From the NCBI GenBank assembly GCA_964492065.1, contig CAZBHH010000006.1, positions 62,001-126,000 on the forward strand: a stretch of 64,000 nucleotides of DNA. The letters run 5' to 3'. Numbering within the stretch: position 1 is the stretch's first letter; each line of letters begins with the position of its first letter. The position numbers and the translations under genes were made by a program. Origin of the DNA: JADKAC01 sp964492065 (lineage in GTDB: Bacteria; Bacteroidota; Bacteroidia; Chitinophagales; BACL12). This document shows positions 28,547 through 36,555 of this stretch, piece after piece. Below the pieces are notes generated by a model. It did not search any database and was not told where the DNA came from. It worked only from the letters and a program-made list of their open reading frames with translations.

Positions 28547-29560
28547 TTATGAACGCAAGGTTAAATAATTTTTACACAAAGCTAAGCCATCTGCCTGTGT
28601 TTTTACATATGCTCTCAACAGGCCAATATCCTCTTTGGCGTATTTCAAGAAGGAAGAAGCCTGCGCATACACGGCATTGAATCGCAATTTTTGCAAACAA
28701 TAATACCCGTCCAAAAAACCGGAAATGCCGCCGGAAATGATGTACTCCTTGCACTGCACCTTCTCGCCCAGCTCAACGGCGACAGCATTAATAATATCCA
28801 CCATCTCTTCGGCGGTATGGCCTACTGTTTTCAACATATCATAAACGCCGGCACGTTCTGCAGTTGACCGCAACAGCTCCATTTTAGAGAAATTAGTTCC
28901 ACCCAGGGCGCCAAATTCAATTGCAGCGAGCGGCAGTTGCATTAAGGCCGCAATACTGGCCGGTCCGAAACCCTGGCCTACCTCTTTTACGATCACAGGG
29001 TATTCCAGTACATCCAATAAGGCGGCAATCGTCTCTACCGGCGGAGCAGCAATAGTGTCGCCCTCGGGCTGCAGCCACTCCTGTAACGGGTTTACGTGGA
29101 GGATCAAACCGTCGGCACGCAGTGCGTGAATCAGATTTGCGATTAAATCGGTCTTGCCATCCCTGAGCAATGCTTCCACCTGTGCAACGCCGAGGTTGAT
29201 AAACAACGGCAAATCATCGCCGATGACGGGGCGCATATTGAAATCGTCAAAATAGGTATTGCTCTCCAGTAAACTGCGGCAAGAGCCCAGTCCCATTCCC
29301 ATACCGAACTCGGCGCATACCTGTGCCAGGTTGCGGTTAATTTTTCCGGCAAGGGTGGTGCCGCCGGTCATGCTTCCCACCCAAATGGGCATTTGCAGGT
29401 GCTTTCCCAGAAAGGTCGTTTGCAGCCCGCCGGGTTGGGGATGCGCAGCCAGCATCGGTTCGTAGTTAAACCGCATGTCTTTTTCGATTGCCCGCACCTG
29501 GCTTTCAAAGGCTAAGGCAATGTGATCGGCTTTCCTGTTTTCGAGGTTTGTATCTGCCAA
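28547..29560 (-). CDS. fni: Type 2 isopentenyl-diphosphate delta-isomerase
   Basis: 337 residues, FMN-dependent TIM-barrel of the IDI-2 family. The N-terminal ENRKADHIALAFE is the NRK(x)DH signature. IWVGSMTGGT, GMGMGLGSCR, HVNPLQEWLQPEGD and VIVKEVGQGF follow, and the C-terminal region has ISGGISGFLDG. It interconverts isopentenyl and dimethylallyl diphosphate. It is the first gene of the operon, with a consensus promoter 21 nt ahead. Confidence 0.95.
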   Translation of the reverse strand: MADTNLENRKADHIALAFESQVRAIEKDMRFNYEPMLAAHPQPGGLQTTFLGKHLQMPIWVGSMTGGTTLAGKINRNLAQVCAEFGMGMGLGSCRSLLESNTYFDDFNMRPVIGDDLPLFINLGVAQVEALLRDGKTDLIANLIHALRADGLILHVNPLQEWLQPEGDTIAAPPVETIAALLDVLEYPVIVKEVGQGFGPASIAALMQLPLAAIEFGALGGTNFSKMELLRSTAERAGVYDMLKTVGHTAEEMVDIINAVAVELGEKVQCKEYIISGGISGFLDGYYCLQKLRFNAVYAQASSFLKYAKEDIGLLRAYVKTQADGLALCKNYLTLRS

Positions 29561-29581
29561 AATGTTGATGTTATTTCAGGG

Positions 29582-29589
29582 CAAAGGTA
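29582..29589 (-). promoter_or_regulatory. Promoter -7 element (TACCTTTG) of the mevalonate operon
   Basis: Exact TAnnTTTG match 21 nt upstream of the fni ATG. With only small gaps down to 24365, it probably drives all five genes. Confidence 0.6.
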
Positions 29590-29670
29590 GTAAACGGGCA
29601 GAAGCAAACTTTTTATTCCTGCATAAAAAAATGCTTTGGATAAAAATGCGTTAGTATGCTCAATCCATTA

Positions 29671-29678
29671 TAATTTTG
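29671..29678 (+). promoter_or_regulatory. Promoter -7 element (TAATTTTG) of the M3 peptidase gene
   Basis: Exact TAnnTTTG match 24 nt before the ATG at 29703. The in-frame TTG at 29676 lies inside this element and is therefore rejected as start. Confidence 0.6.
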
Positions 29679-29702
29679 TCGGATATATTTTTTTTGAATC
29701 TC

Positions 29703-31409
29703 ATGACATTCACCGAATTTCCCTATCAACGACCGGATTTACAACAAACCGAATCCGCACACAACGCTTTGCTCGAACGGCTCAAGTCTGCAGATAGCCC
29801 GGAAAACGCCGTTACAGTTATTAAAGAAATTTACGCACTGCAAAACAGGTTTCACAGCATGGCGCAGATCTGTGCCATCCGGCATTCCATTGATACGAAG
29901 GATGCGTTTTACATTGCCGAACAGGAGTACTTTGACAGCCATATGCCCCACTACGAAAACCTGGTAAACCGCTTTTACGCCTGCCTGCTGGAATCCCCGT
30001 ACCGGGATGCGTTGGAAGCCACTTTTGGCCAGCAATTATTCCGGCTGGCAGGTCTCGCATTAAAAATATTTTCACCGGCAATTATCGACGATCTGGTTAA
30101 GGAAAACACACTGGCAACCAAATACCAGCAGTTGATGGCATCTGCATCCATACTGTTTGAAGGCAGGGAGCGCAACCTGTCGGAATTAGTCCCGTTTATG
30201 CGATCAGTAAACCGGGACGTCCGCAAGAAAGCCTATGAGGCCCGCTGGGGATTTTTAAACGACAATGCAGAAACGCTGGATTCGATATTTGACGAGCTGG
30301 TAAAGACCCGCACGGCCATTGCAAAAAAGCTGGGTTATACCGATTTTGTACAATTGGGATACGACCGCATGATGCGCACCGATTACGATGCGGCAATGGT
30401 TGAGTCGTATCGCATGGCAGTACATCAATTTGTAGTGCCTATTACCAGGAAGTTGCGGGCAGCGCAAAGGGAACGCTTAGGCCTTGCCTCGCTGATGTAC
30501 TACGACGAGGCATTGCTGTTTGAAACCGGCAACGCAACGCCCCGGGGCGATGCCCAATGGATACTCAACAACGGGCTGCGCATGTATGCGGAATTAGGCG
30601 AGGCCACCAATGCCTTTATGCAGTTCATGGTAAAACACCGGCTGATGGACCTCGTCGCAAAAAAAGGAAAGGCCGGCGGCGGATATTGCACCTATATCTC
30701 TGCTCATAAATCGCCATTTATATTCTCGAATTTCAATGGTACGGCTTCGGATATCGATGTATTGACACACGAAATCGGGCATGCCTTCCAGGTGTACAGT
30801 TGCCGCGACTTCGAAGTAAGTGAATACCATTGGCCGACTTCCGATGCCGCCGAAATTCACTCGATGAGCATGGAATACTTTACCTATCCGTGGATGGATT
30901 TATTTTTTGAAGATCAAGCGGATAAATACAGGTATGCACACCTGGCAGAAACGATTTTGTTTTTACCTTACGGCGTGGCCGTTGATGAATTTCAACACGC
31001 CGTTTACAGCCATCCGGAATGGACACCTGCCCGTCGCAAGGAAGCGTGGTCGACCATCGAGAAAAAGTATTTGCCTATGCGCAAATATGAAAATAACCGG
31101 TTCCTGGAATCGGGCGGATGGTGGCAGACGCAAGCGCATATTTTCCAGTCGCCGTTTTATTATATCGACTATACGCTGGCGCAAATATGCGCTTTCCAGT
31201 TCTGGAAAAAAGCACGGGAAAATCACGAAGAGGCATTTGCCGATTACCTGCGTCTGTGCCGGGCGGGCGGCAGTAAGTCATTTCTCGAATTGGTGGAATT
31301 GGCAAAGCTGAAATCGCCCTTTGCACCGGGAGTGATGGAAGAAGTCATGCTGGATGTAACACAATGGTTAGAAGCTGTAAATGTAGAAGCATACAATGTA
31401 CCGACGTAG
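29703..31409 (+). CDS. M3 family oligoendopeptidase
   Basis: 568 residues from the ATG at 29703. The zinc site is DVLTHEIGHAFQ, with the third ligand in DAAEIHSMSMEYF downstream, both intact. No signal peptide, so it should be cytoplasmic, trimming short peptides like PepF-type enzymes. The last 14 bases overlap the YgjP-like gene, so the two peptidase genes are probably one transcript. Confidence 0.93.
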   Translation: MTFTEFPYQRPDLQQTESAHNALLERLKSADSPENAVTVIKEIYALQNRFHSMAQICAIRHSIDTKDAFYIAEQEYFDSHMPHYENLVNRFYACLLESPYRDALEATFGQQLFRLAGLALKIFSPAIIDDLVKENTLATKYQQLMASASILFEGRERNLSELVPFMRSVNRDVRKKAYEARWGFLNDNAETLDSIFDELVKTRTAIAKKLGYTDFVQLGYDRMMRTDYDAAMVESYRMAVHQFVVPITRKLRAAQRERLGLASLMYYDEALLFETGNATPRGDAQWILNNGLRMYAELGEATNAFMQFMVKHRLMDLVAKKGKAGGGYCTYISAHKSPFIFSNFNGTASDIDVLTHEIGHAFQVYSCRDFEVSEYHWPTSDAAEIHSMSMEYFTYPWMDLFFEDQADKYRYAHLAETILFLPYGVAVDEFQHAVYSHPEWTPARRKEAWSTIEKKYLPMRKYENNRFLESGGWWQTQAHIFQSPFYYIDYTLAQICAFQFWKKARENHEEAFADYLRLCRAGGSKSFLELVELAKLKSPFAPGVMEEVMLDVTQWLEAVNVEAYNVPT

Positions 31410-32163
31410 ATCTGTAAGTACAAAATCCATCCTCGACCGGGAAGAGGTAATCACCGTGTGCGGTCAGAAGTTCAGAGTGTTTGTCTATCTGGAGAAGCGC
31501 TATGATTGCCGTGCGGCCATCGGCGCCAAGGGCATTCACATACGCATCGCCACTTATCTGAATGCCGCCAGGCGTGAACAGGAGTATCTCACACTGATCA
31601 GTTGGGCCAGGAAATATATTATCGAAAATAAACTCTATATCAAGACGCCTCAGTTCAGGCAGTATAACAACAACGATATTTTCTCCATTGCCGGCCATGA
31701 CTTTAAAATAAAAATCGAATACCGGGATGCGAAGACGAGTACCGCTCATTTAAAAGACGGCGTCATCTACATGCAACTCTCGTATGGTATGAAACCGATA
31801 GGTGAAATGCGGCACAAATCTTACCTGGTGGCACGGCTCATCGGCAATGCCTTTACGCCGATTATCGAACAGCGCTTACATCGGCTGAATGCGGAGCATT
31901 TTGGTAAAAAGATAAAACGGGTAACGCTGCGCAACAATGCCACCAATTGGGGAAGTTGCTCCTACGACGGGCATATCAGCATCTCTTCGCGATTACTGTT
32001 TGCGCCGCAGAGCGTGATTGATTACATCCTGATTCACGAGTTAGCCCACCTGGTGGAACACAACCATTCCGACAAATTTTGGAGACTGGTGGAATCGGCA
32101 ATGCCCGACTATCGCAAGGCGGAGCAATGGCTGGAGAAAAACGGCAATCAGTGTATGTTTTGA
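31396..32163 (+). CDS. YgjP-like (DUF45) metallopeptidase
   Basis: 255 residues. The C-terminal half carries WGSCSYDGHISISSRL and the zinc motif HELAHLVEHNHS (HExxH plus a His four residues on), typical of the YgjP/WLM superfamily. The N-terminal half is a strand-rich domain of unclear role. It starts inside the M3 gene (14-nt overlap) and its 3' end overlaps the convergent YwqK-like gene by 16 nt. Substrate unknown. Confidence 0.85.
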   Translation: MYRRRSVSTKSILDREEVITVCGQKFRVFVYLEKRYDCRAAIGAKGIHIRIATYLNAARREQEYLTLISWARKYIIENKLYIKTPQFRQYNNNDIFSIAGHDFKIKIEYRDAKTSTAHLKDGVIYMQLSYGMKPIGEMRHKSYLVARLIGNAFTPIIEQRLHRLNAEHFGKKIKRVTLRNNATNWGSCSYDGHISISSRLLFAPQSVIDYILIHELAHLVEHNHSDKFWRLVESAMPDYRKAEQWLEKNGNQCMF

Positions 32164-32825
32164 TTTTCCGATTCGCCGAGGGTAACCGTCTTGCGGATTT
32201 TTCCCTTGGAAAACGACTTTATCTGAATTAATACACCCTCCAGCGAATACACATTGGCAGTGCCTTCACCGTCGCACAGCGTTCCCGCATCCATGATATT
32301 CCCATCCTGATCGTAATAGGCCAGTACTTCCATAAAGCGACCTTTGGCATAGTATGCATGCTGCCGCATCTGCCCGTTTGCGTAATAAAAATAAAATGAC
32401 CCTTCGGGAGTATTCTTGTAATACGTGCCGACAGCCAGTAACTGCCCGCCGGGATACCACGCATAGCGCAGCATGGTTTTGCAATGCCTCTTTCCTCCAT
32501 CGCAGTAAATCTCGTAGTCCAGGGTGCCGTCCATATTATAAAATCGCTGCCATCCGCTCAATATATTTTCATCTTCCACGGACAAATATCTGGTTACGCT
32601 CCATTGCTTATTATAGCTATACTTTTCAAGATACCTGACAGAATCCCCGCCTTCAAAAGCCATAAATACTTTTTTATAATTATCCGGTAATTTTTCACCG
32701 TTTACGAATCTGTATTCCGCTTGTAAAAAATTGTCACCCGGCAATTTATTGTACGGCATGGAGTCCATCTGAGCCCGGAGCACACCATGAATCAACAATA
32801 TCGAAACCAACAAGTAATACTGCAT
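32148..32825 (-). CDS. Exported YwqK/MORN-like repeat protein
   Basis: 225 residues. A short signal peptide (MQYYLLVSILLIHGVLRAQ) is followed by several repeats of the YwqK/MORN kind (GWQRFYNMDGTLDYE, YAWYPGGQLLAVG, EGSFYFYYANGQMRQHA). The antitoxin label often given to YwqK relatives does not fit, since the protein is exported and has no toxin partner. Its role is unknown, probably a binding scaffold in the periplasm or outer membrane. The ATG at 32825 is preferred to the TTG at 32831, which lies inside the promoter. Confidence 0.75.
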   Translation of the reverse strand: MQYYLLVSILLIHGVLRAQMDSMPYNKLPGDNFLQAEYRFVNGEKLPDNYKKVFMAFEGGDSVRYLEKYSYNKQWSVTRYLSVEDENILSGWQRFYNMDGTLDYEIYCDGGKRHCKTMLRYAWYPGGQLLAVGTYYKNTPEGSFYFYYANGQMRQHAYYAKGRFMEVLAYYDQDGNIMDAGTLCDGEGTANVYSLEGVLIQIKSFSKGKIRKTVTLGESENQNIH

Positions 32826-32828
32826 AAT

Positions 32829-32837
32829 CAAAAGTTA
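32829..32837 (-). promoter_or_regulatory. Promoter-like TAACTTTTG touching a start codon
   Basis: TAnnTTTG-like element with one extra T, ending 3 nt before the ATG at 32825. The transcript probably starts at or inside the start codon. Confidence 0.4.
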
Positions 32838-32851
32838 CGGAATACGATGGC

Positions 32852-33883
32852 TCAGAACCTCGGGCAATCCACCTTGCGGTCGCGGTGCGGTAGCGGGCTC
32901 GTATAGGTCAGCGACAATTCCGGACCGCCGAATGAATTGCTCGCATTGCGCAATTTCGAAATATTTATATCGTAACTCAAGCCTGCCGAAAAGCCCATGT
33001 AATCGAAGCGAGCAGCGATGATGGTAGCGTCTGAATTGATGCTGCCCAGGCCATTGCCCATGCGCTGCCATACGCCCAAAGCAATAGTAGTGGGATTGAC
33101 ATGCCTTTCGTTGAGGTAATATTTTAAACTGGCGCCAAAATTATATTCGCGATGGGGACCTTGCTCCAGTATCAAGGCGGAGGGGACAATATCTATTTCG
33201 TCGGCTATCGGAATTTGCGCTCCTATATTGCCGGTTATTTTCATGTACAAATCGTCCTGATCAAAACCGCTGAAGGACATATTGGGCGTATTGACGTGAA
33301 AGAAGGCAATGCCCATTACCAGGTTCATACGGTTTTTTGGAACAAACATATACGAAACACCGCCGGAAAGGTCCCAAAACGAAAAGCTGTCGAATCCAAT
33401 CGTCTCGCCATTGGGCAATGACGGATCGTACTCGTATCCGTTGTACTGACTGCCAAACGTGAGCGCCGCATAATTCAGGCTGCGCTGGGCTACTCCGCCC
33501 TGAAAACCCACGGATAAATAACTTCTCGAAAACCGCTTGCCCAGGGTTTTGATAAACCCGAACGAAAGGTTGACCTGCTGGGTTGAAAAATCCGCATCGC
33601 CCGCTTTATCCGAAAAAAAGTTTACACCTATGCCGAACAAATCGTCTTTTAAAAAGCGCTGGCCGAAATTCATATCCACAGAACCTGCATAGGTATTAAA
33701 CGGCGCAAAAGAATTCCACTGATTGCGGTAGTTTAATACGCCCCGGATATTGCCGTTAAACAGGCCTGTATTGGCAGGGTTTAATGTAAGCGGCGAAGCG
33801 TAGAACTGCGAAAAGTGAATATCCTGCCCTTTCACCGCGATAATCCAACCGATAAATAAAATGAGAATGTAAATTTTCTTCAT
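32852..33883 (-). CDS. PorP/SprF family type IX secretion membrane protein
   Basis: About 343 residues. The signal peptide (MKKIYILILFIGWIIAVKG) is followed by the family opening QDIHFSQFYASPLTLNPANTG and a beta-barrel pattern to the end. PorP/SprF proteins sit in the outer membrane and help attach T9SS type B cargo such as SprB-like adhesins. Here the gene stands alone, 29 kb from the SprB-repeat gene at 1964, and has no adjacent cargo. I chose the ATG at 33883 because the signal peptide begins there; an upstream in-frame codon at 33940 would precede the promoter. Confidence 0.9.
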   Translation of the reverse strand: MKKIYILILFIGWIIAVKGQDIHFSQFYASPLTLNPANTGLFNGNIRGVLNYRNQWNSFAPFNTYAGSVDMNFGQRFLKDDLFGIGVNFFSDKAGDADFSTQQVNLSFGFIKTLGKRFSRSYLSVGFQGGVAQRSLNYAALTFGSQYNGYEYDPSLPNGETIGFDSFSFWDLSGGVSYMFVPKNRMNLVMGIAFFHVNTPNMSFSGFDQDDLYMKITGNIGAQIPIADEIDIVPSALILEQGPHREYNFGASLKYYLNERHVNPTTIALGVWQRMGNGLGSINSDATIIAARFDYMGFSAGLSYDINISKLRNASNSFGGPELSLTYTSPLPHRDRKVDCPRF

Positions 33884-33918
33884 TGAATTCCTTTTAGTAG
33901 TTGACCGGGTTTCGTATC

Positions 33919-33926
33919 CAAAAGTA
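33919..33926 (-). promoter_or_regulatory. Promoter -7 element (TACTTTTG) of the PorP/SprF gene
   Basis: Exact TAnnTTTG match on the minus strand, 35 nt before the ATG at 33883. Diverges from the rlmN promoter 38 bp away. Confidence 0.55.
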
Positions 33927-33964
33927 CTAAAAAACCCCATCAGAGGTTGCAGGCGCCGGAAATG

Positions 33965-33972
33965 TATCTTTG
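33965..33972 (+). promoter_or_regulatory. Promoter -7 element (TATCTTTG) of rlmN
   Basis: Exact TAnnTTTG match 6 nt before the ATG at 33979, with only CAGGTG between. A leaderless or near-leaderless mRNA is expected. Confidence 0.6.
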
Positions 33973-33978
33973 CAGGTG

Positions 33979-35016
33979 ATGCCGGAAACTAAAACAGCAA
34001 TTCGCAATTTAACGCTTACAGACCTCGAGGAACTGTTTGCCTCCCGGGATCAACCCCGTTACCGTGCTGCTCAGGTGTATAGCTGGCTCTGGCAAAAATC
34101 TGCCCATGGATTTGACGATATGACGGATATTCCAAAATCACTTCGGGAAACACTGGAACAAACATTTGCCATTTTCCCGATACGTCCCGACCTGGAGCAG
34201 CAAAGTGCCGACGGCACGGTAAAGTGCAGGTTTAAACTCTGCGACGGCCATCTGATTGAAAGCGTGCTGATTCCCGCCGATGCGAGAATGACCGCCTGCG
34301 TTTCCAGCCAGGTGGGATGTAACCTCGGCTGTAAATTTTGCGCTACCGGTTATATGAAAATGAAGCGCAACCTGGCACACTATGAAATCTACGACCAGGT
34401 AGTGGCCATGCAGCAAAAGGCGATGGAAATCCACTCCAAACCGCTGAGCAATATCGTGTATATGGGTATGGGCGAACCGCTGTTGAACTACAGCAACGTA
34501 TTGCGATCCATTGAGCGGATAACGGCAGAAAACGGGTTGGCCATGTCGCCGAAACGCATCACAGTCAGCACGGCGGGCATAGCTAAAATGATTAAAAGAC
34601 TGGGGGATGACAATGTAAAATTTAACCTGGCGCTTTCGCTGCATGCGCCGGATGATATAAAGCGCAGTGCGCTGATGCCGATTAACGATTCCAATAACCT
34701 GGCGGCATTGACGGAAGCCTTAAACTACTTCTATGCAAAAACCGGCAATAAGATTACGTTTGAATACATTCTGTTTGACGGGATTAATGAAACCATGGAG
34801 GATGCAAAAAAACTGGTAGCGCTCTGCCGCCGGGTTCCCGCCAAAGTAAATATCATTGAGTACAACACCATTGCCCAGGCCTATTTTCAGAAGTCGGCAG
34901 AAGAGCAAAGAGAGCGGTTTATCGAATACCTGGAAAAATGCAATATCGTAGCTAAAGTGCGCCGCAGCCGCGGGAAAGATATTGACGCCGCCTGCGGGCA
35001 ACTGGCAAATAAGTGA
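33979..35016 (+). CDS. rlmN: 23S rRNA (adenine-C2)-methyltransferase RlmN
   Basis: 345 residues. The radical SAM site is CNLGCKFCATG, preceded by the conserved CVSSQVG cysteine. YMGMGEPLLNY, ITVSTAGI, LALSLHAPDD and the late VRRSRGKDIDAACGQL all match RlmN, which methylates A2503 of 23S rRNA and A37 of some tRNAs. The ATG at 33979 is chosen over the upstream TTG, which lies in the promoter. Confidence 0.96.
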   Translation: MPETKTAIRNLTLTDLEELFASRDQPRYRAAQVYSWLWQKSAHGFDDMTDIPKSLRETLEQTFAIFPIRPDLEQQSADGTVKCRFKLCDGHLIESVLIPADARMTACVSSQVGCNLGCKFCATGYMKMKRNLAHYEIYDQVVAMQQKAMEIHSKPLSNIVYMGMGEPLLNYSNVLRSIERITAENGLAMSPKRITVSTAGIAKMIKRLGDDNVKFNLALSLHAPDDIKRSALMPINDSNNLAALTEALNYFYAKTGNKITFEYILFDGINETMEDAKKLVALCRRVPAKVNIIEYNTIAQAYFQKSAEEQRERFIEYLEKCNIVAKVRRSRGKDIDAACGQLANK

Positions 35017-35595
35017 TCACATCTCTTCCATCGCCACCACTTCCTTCACCTCGGGAACCATGCGCTTTAATAATCCCTCTATTCCCGATTTCAGGGTAAT
35101 GGTGCTGGAGGGACAACCGCTGCACGAGCCGTGCAACGACAGTGTCACCACACCCGCATCATAGGATTGGAAATGAATGGCGCCGCCGTCCATCTCCACT
35201 GCCGGCTTTACATATTGATCCAGCATTTGTTTAATTTTTTCAATGACGGCATCGTTCTCCATCGGCTTGTCCGCTCCCGTGGCCTTGGGTTGCTCACCGA
35301 CAATCTCCTTGCCCGCAGTAACCCAATTGCGAATGAATTCGCTCACTTTTCCTTTTATCTCGAACCATTCCACCTCCATAGTTTTGCGCACCGTAACAAA
35401 GTTGTTCATGACAAACACCCCCCTGATAACATCAAACTCGTTGAACAGCGCTTCTGCCAAAGGGGCATAAGACACATCATCGCCCCTTTCAAAATCGGCG
35501 CTCTTTCCGCCTAACAATATCTTGTTAACCACAAATTTTAAACTGTCCGGATTGGGTGTCGCTTCGGTGTAGATACTGATAATTGCGTTGCTCAT
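35017..35595 (-). CDS. NifU/Nfu-type iron-sulfur cluster carrier
   Basis: 192 residues. An N-terminal Nfu domain (IYTEATPNPDSLKFV) is followed by the NifU C-terminal domain with CSGCPSS, the two-cysteine site that carries a 4Fe-4S cluster between partners. It delivers clusters to apoproteins in the cytoplasm, plausibly including the many iron-sulfur enzymes encoded nearby. Its stop codon abuts that of rlmN. Confidence 0.93.
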   Translation of the reverse strand: MSNAIISIYTEATPNPDSLKFVVNKILLGGKSADFERGDDVSYAPLAEALFNEFDVIRGVFVMNNFVTVRKTMEVEWFEIKGKVSEFIRNWVTAGKEIVGEQPKATGADKPMENDAVIEKIKQMLDQYVKPAVEMDGGAIHFQSYDAGVVTLSLHGSCSGCPSSTITLKSGIEGLLKRMVPEVKEVVAMEEM

Positions 35596-35614
35596 CTCTT
35601 GTAATTTAATGTGT

Positions 35615-35622
35615 CAAAGTTA
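35615..35622 (-). promoter_or_regulatory. Promoter -7 element (TAACTTTG) of the nfu gene
   Basis: Exact TAnnTTTG match 19 nt upstream of the ATG at 35595. Confidence 0.55.
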
Positions 35623-35720
35623 GCTAACACGCCGGATTTGCAATAAGTTTAATAACGGTTATAAAAATGGCCGTCGTGCAGCAAAGCCTCCGGTAATAAT
35701 TTCCGTCGCATAAAGCGACA

Positions 35721-36428
35721 TCAGTGTTCGGCATGTGCAGCCGCTGCAATACAAATGGAAACGCCCGGCACCTGCATTAGTTGCCCGCTACATGCCTCCA
35801 GGGTTGAACCCGTAGTAATGACATCGTCGATGAGCAACAGGTGTTTGCCGCATAGTGCATCGAGATATGCAGGGTTTACTGCAAATTTTTCCCGCACATT
35901 ATGCCAGCGTTCAATATGGTTTTTTCTCGTCTGGGACTCGGTATAGGCGGTGCGCAAAATAGCATCTTCCAGCACAGGAATGTGCATCACCTGTGCAATG
36001 CCGTTGCCGATCATCGCACTTTGATTATACCCTCTTTGCTTTTGTTTCAAGGGATGCAGCGGGACGGGCACAATCAGTTCCACCGCATCATAGGGCGGCG
36101 CCATATTGAAAGTTTCACCCATAATCTGCCCGATTACCCGGCCGGCCTCGGCCTGGTATTTATACTTGAGGTGGTGCAGTAATTTCTGTATGGGGCCGGA
36201 CTTATTGAAGTGAAACATTGCCGTGGCGCCCTCAAAGGGAAATTTCCCCATAAAATGTTTTGCAACGGGATTATCGAAAAAAGTATGATAATCCGTTTTG
36301 GGCAACTGCATGCGGCAGGCTAAACAAATACAATCCTCGCCGGCGCTCAACAGGCTATCACATGCCAGGCACAGATGCGGATACATGAGATCGATAATCG
36401 GCTCAAAGACTTTCAGGGGGAGGTTCAC
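35721..36428 (-). CDS. ComF family phosphoribosyltransferase-like protein
   Basis: 235 residues. The N-terminal zinc-finger cysteines (CLACDSLL, CICLAC) are followed by the phosphoribosyltransferase motif LLLIDDVITTGST near the C-terminus and QKQRGYNQSAMIG in the middle. ComF proteins are linked to DNA uptake or nucleotide salvage, though the reaction is not established. It lies between the MsbA-like and nfu genes on the same strand with gaps of about 125 bp on either side. Confidence 0.88.
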   Translation of the reverse strand: MNLPLKVFEPIIDLMYPHLCLACDSLLSAGEDCICLACRMQLPKTDYHTFFDNPVAKHFMGKFPFEGATAMFHFNKSGPIQKLLHHLKYKYQAEAGRVIGQIMGETFNMAPPYDAVELIVPVPLHPLKQKQRGYNQSAMIGNGIAQVMHIPVLEDAILRTAYTESQTRKNHIERWHNVREKFAVNPAYLDALCGKHLLLIDDVITTGSTLEACSGQLMQVPGVSICIAAAAHAEH

Positions 36429-36555
36429 GATCCGAATGTAGAAAAAATCCGAAAGAATTTCAAAAATCTTTCAAACCGGGGGCTACAAAATACGGTTTTA
36501 TGGAATTGCCACAGTGCCGGAGTGCTGCAACACCTTGGTGTTAAGCAATTCCCGG

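Noticed and set aside
32148..32825. YwqK antitoxin and a toxin-antitoxin module
   Set aside because: The protein has a signal peptide and no toxin gene lies beside it. The YwqK label is only a repeat similarity.
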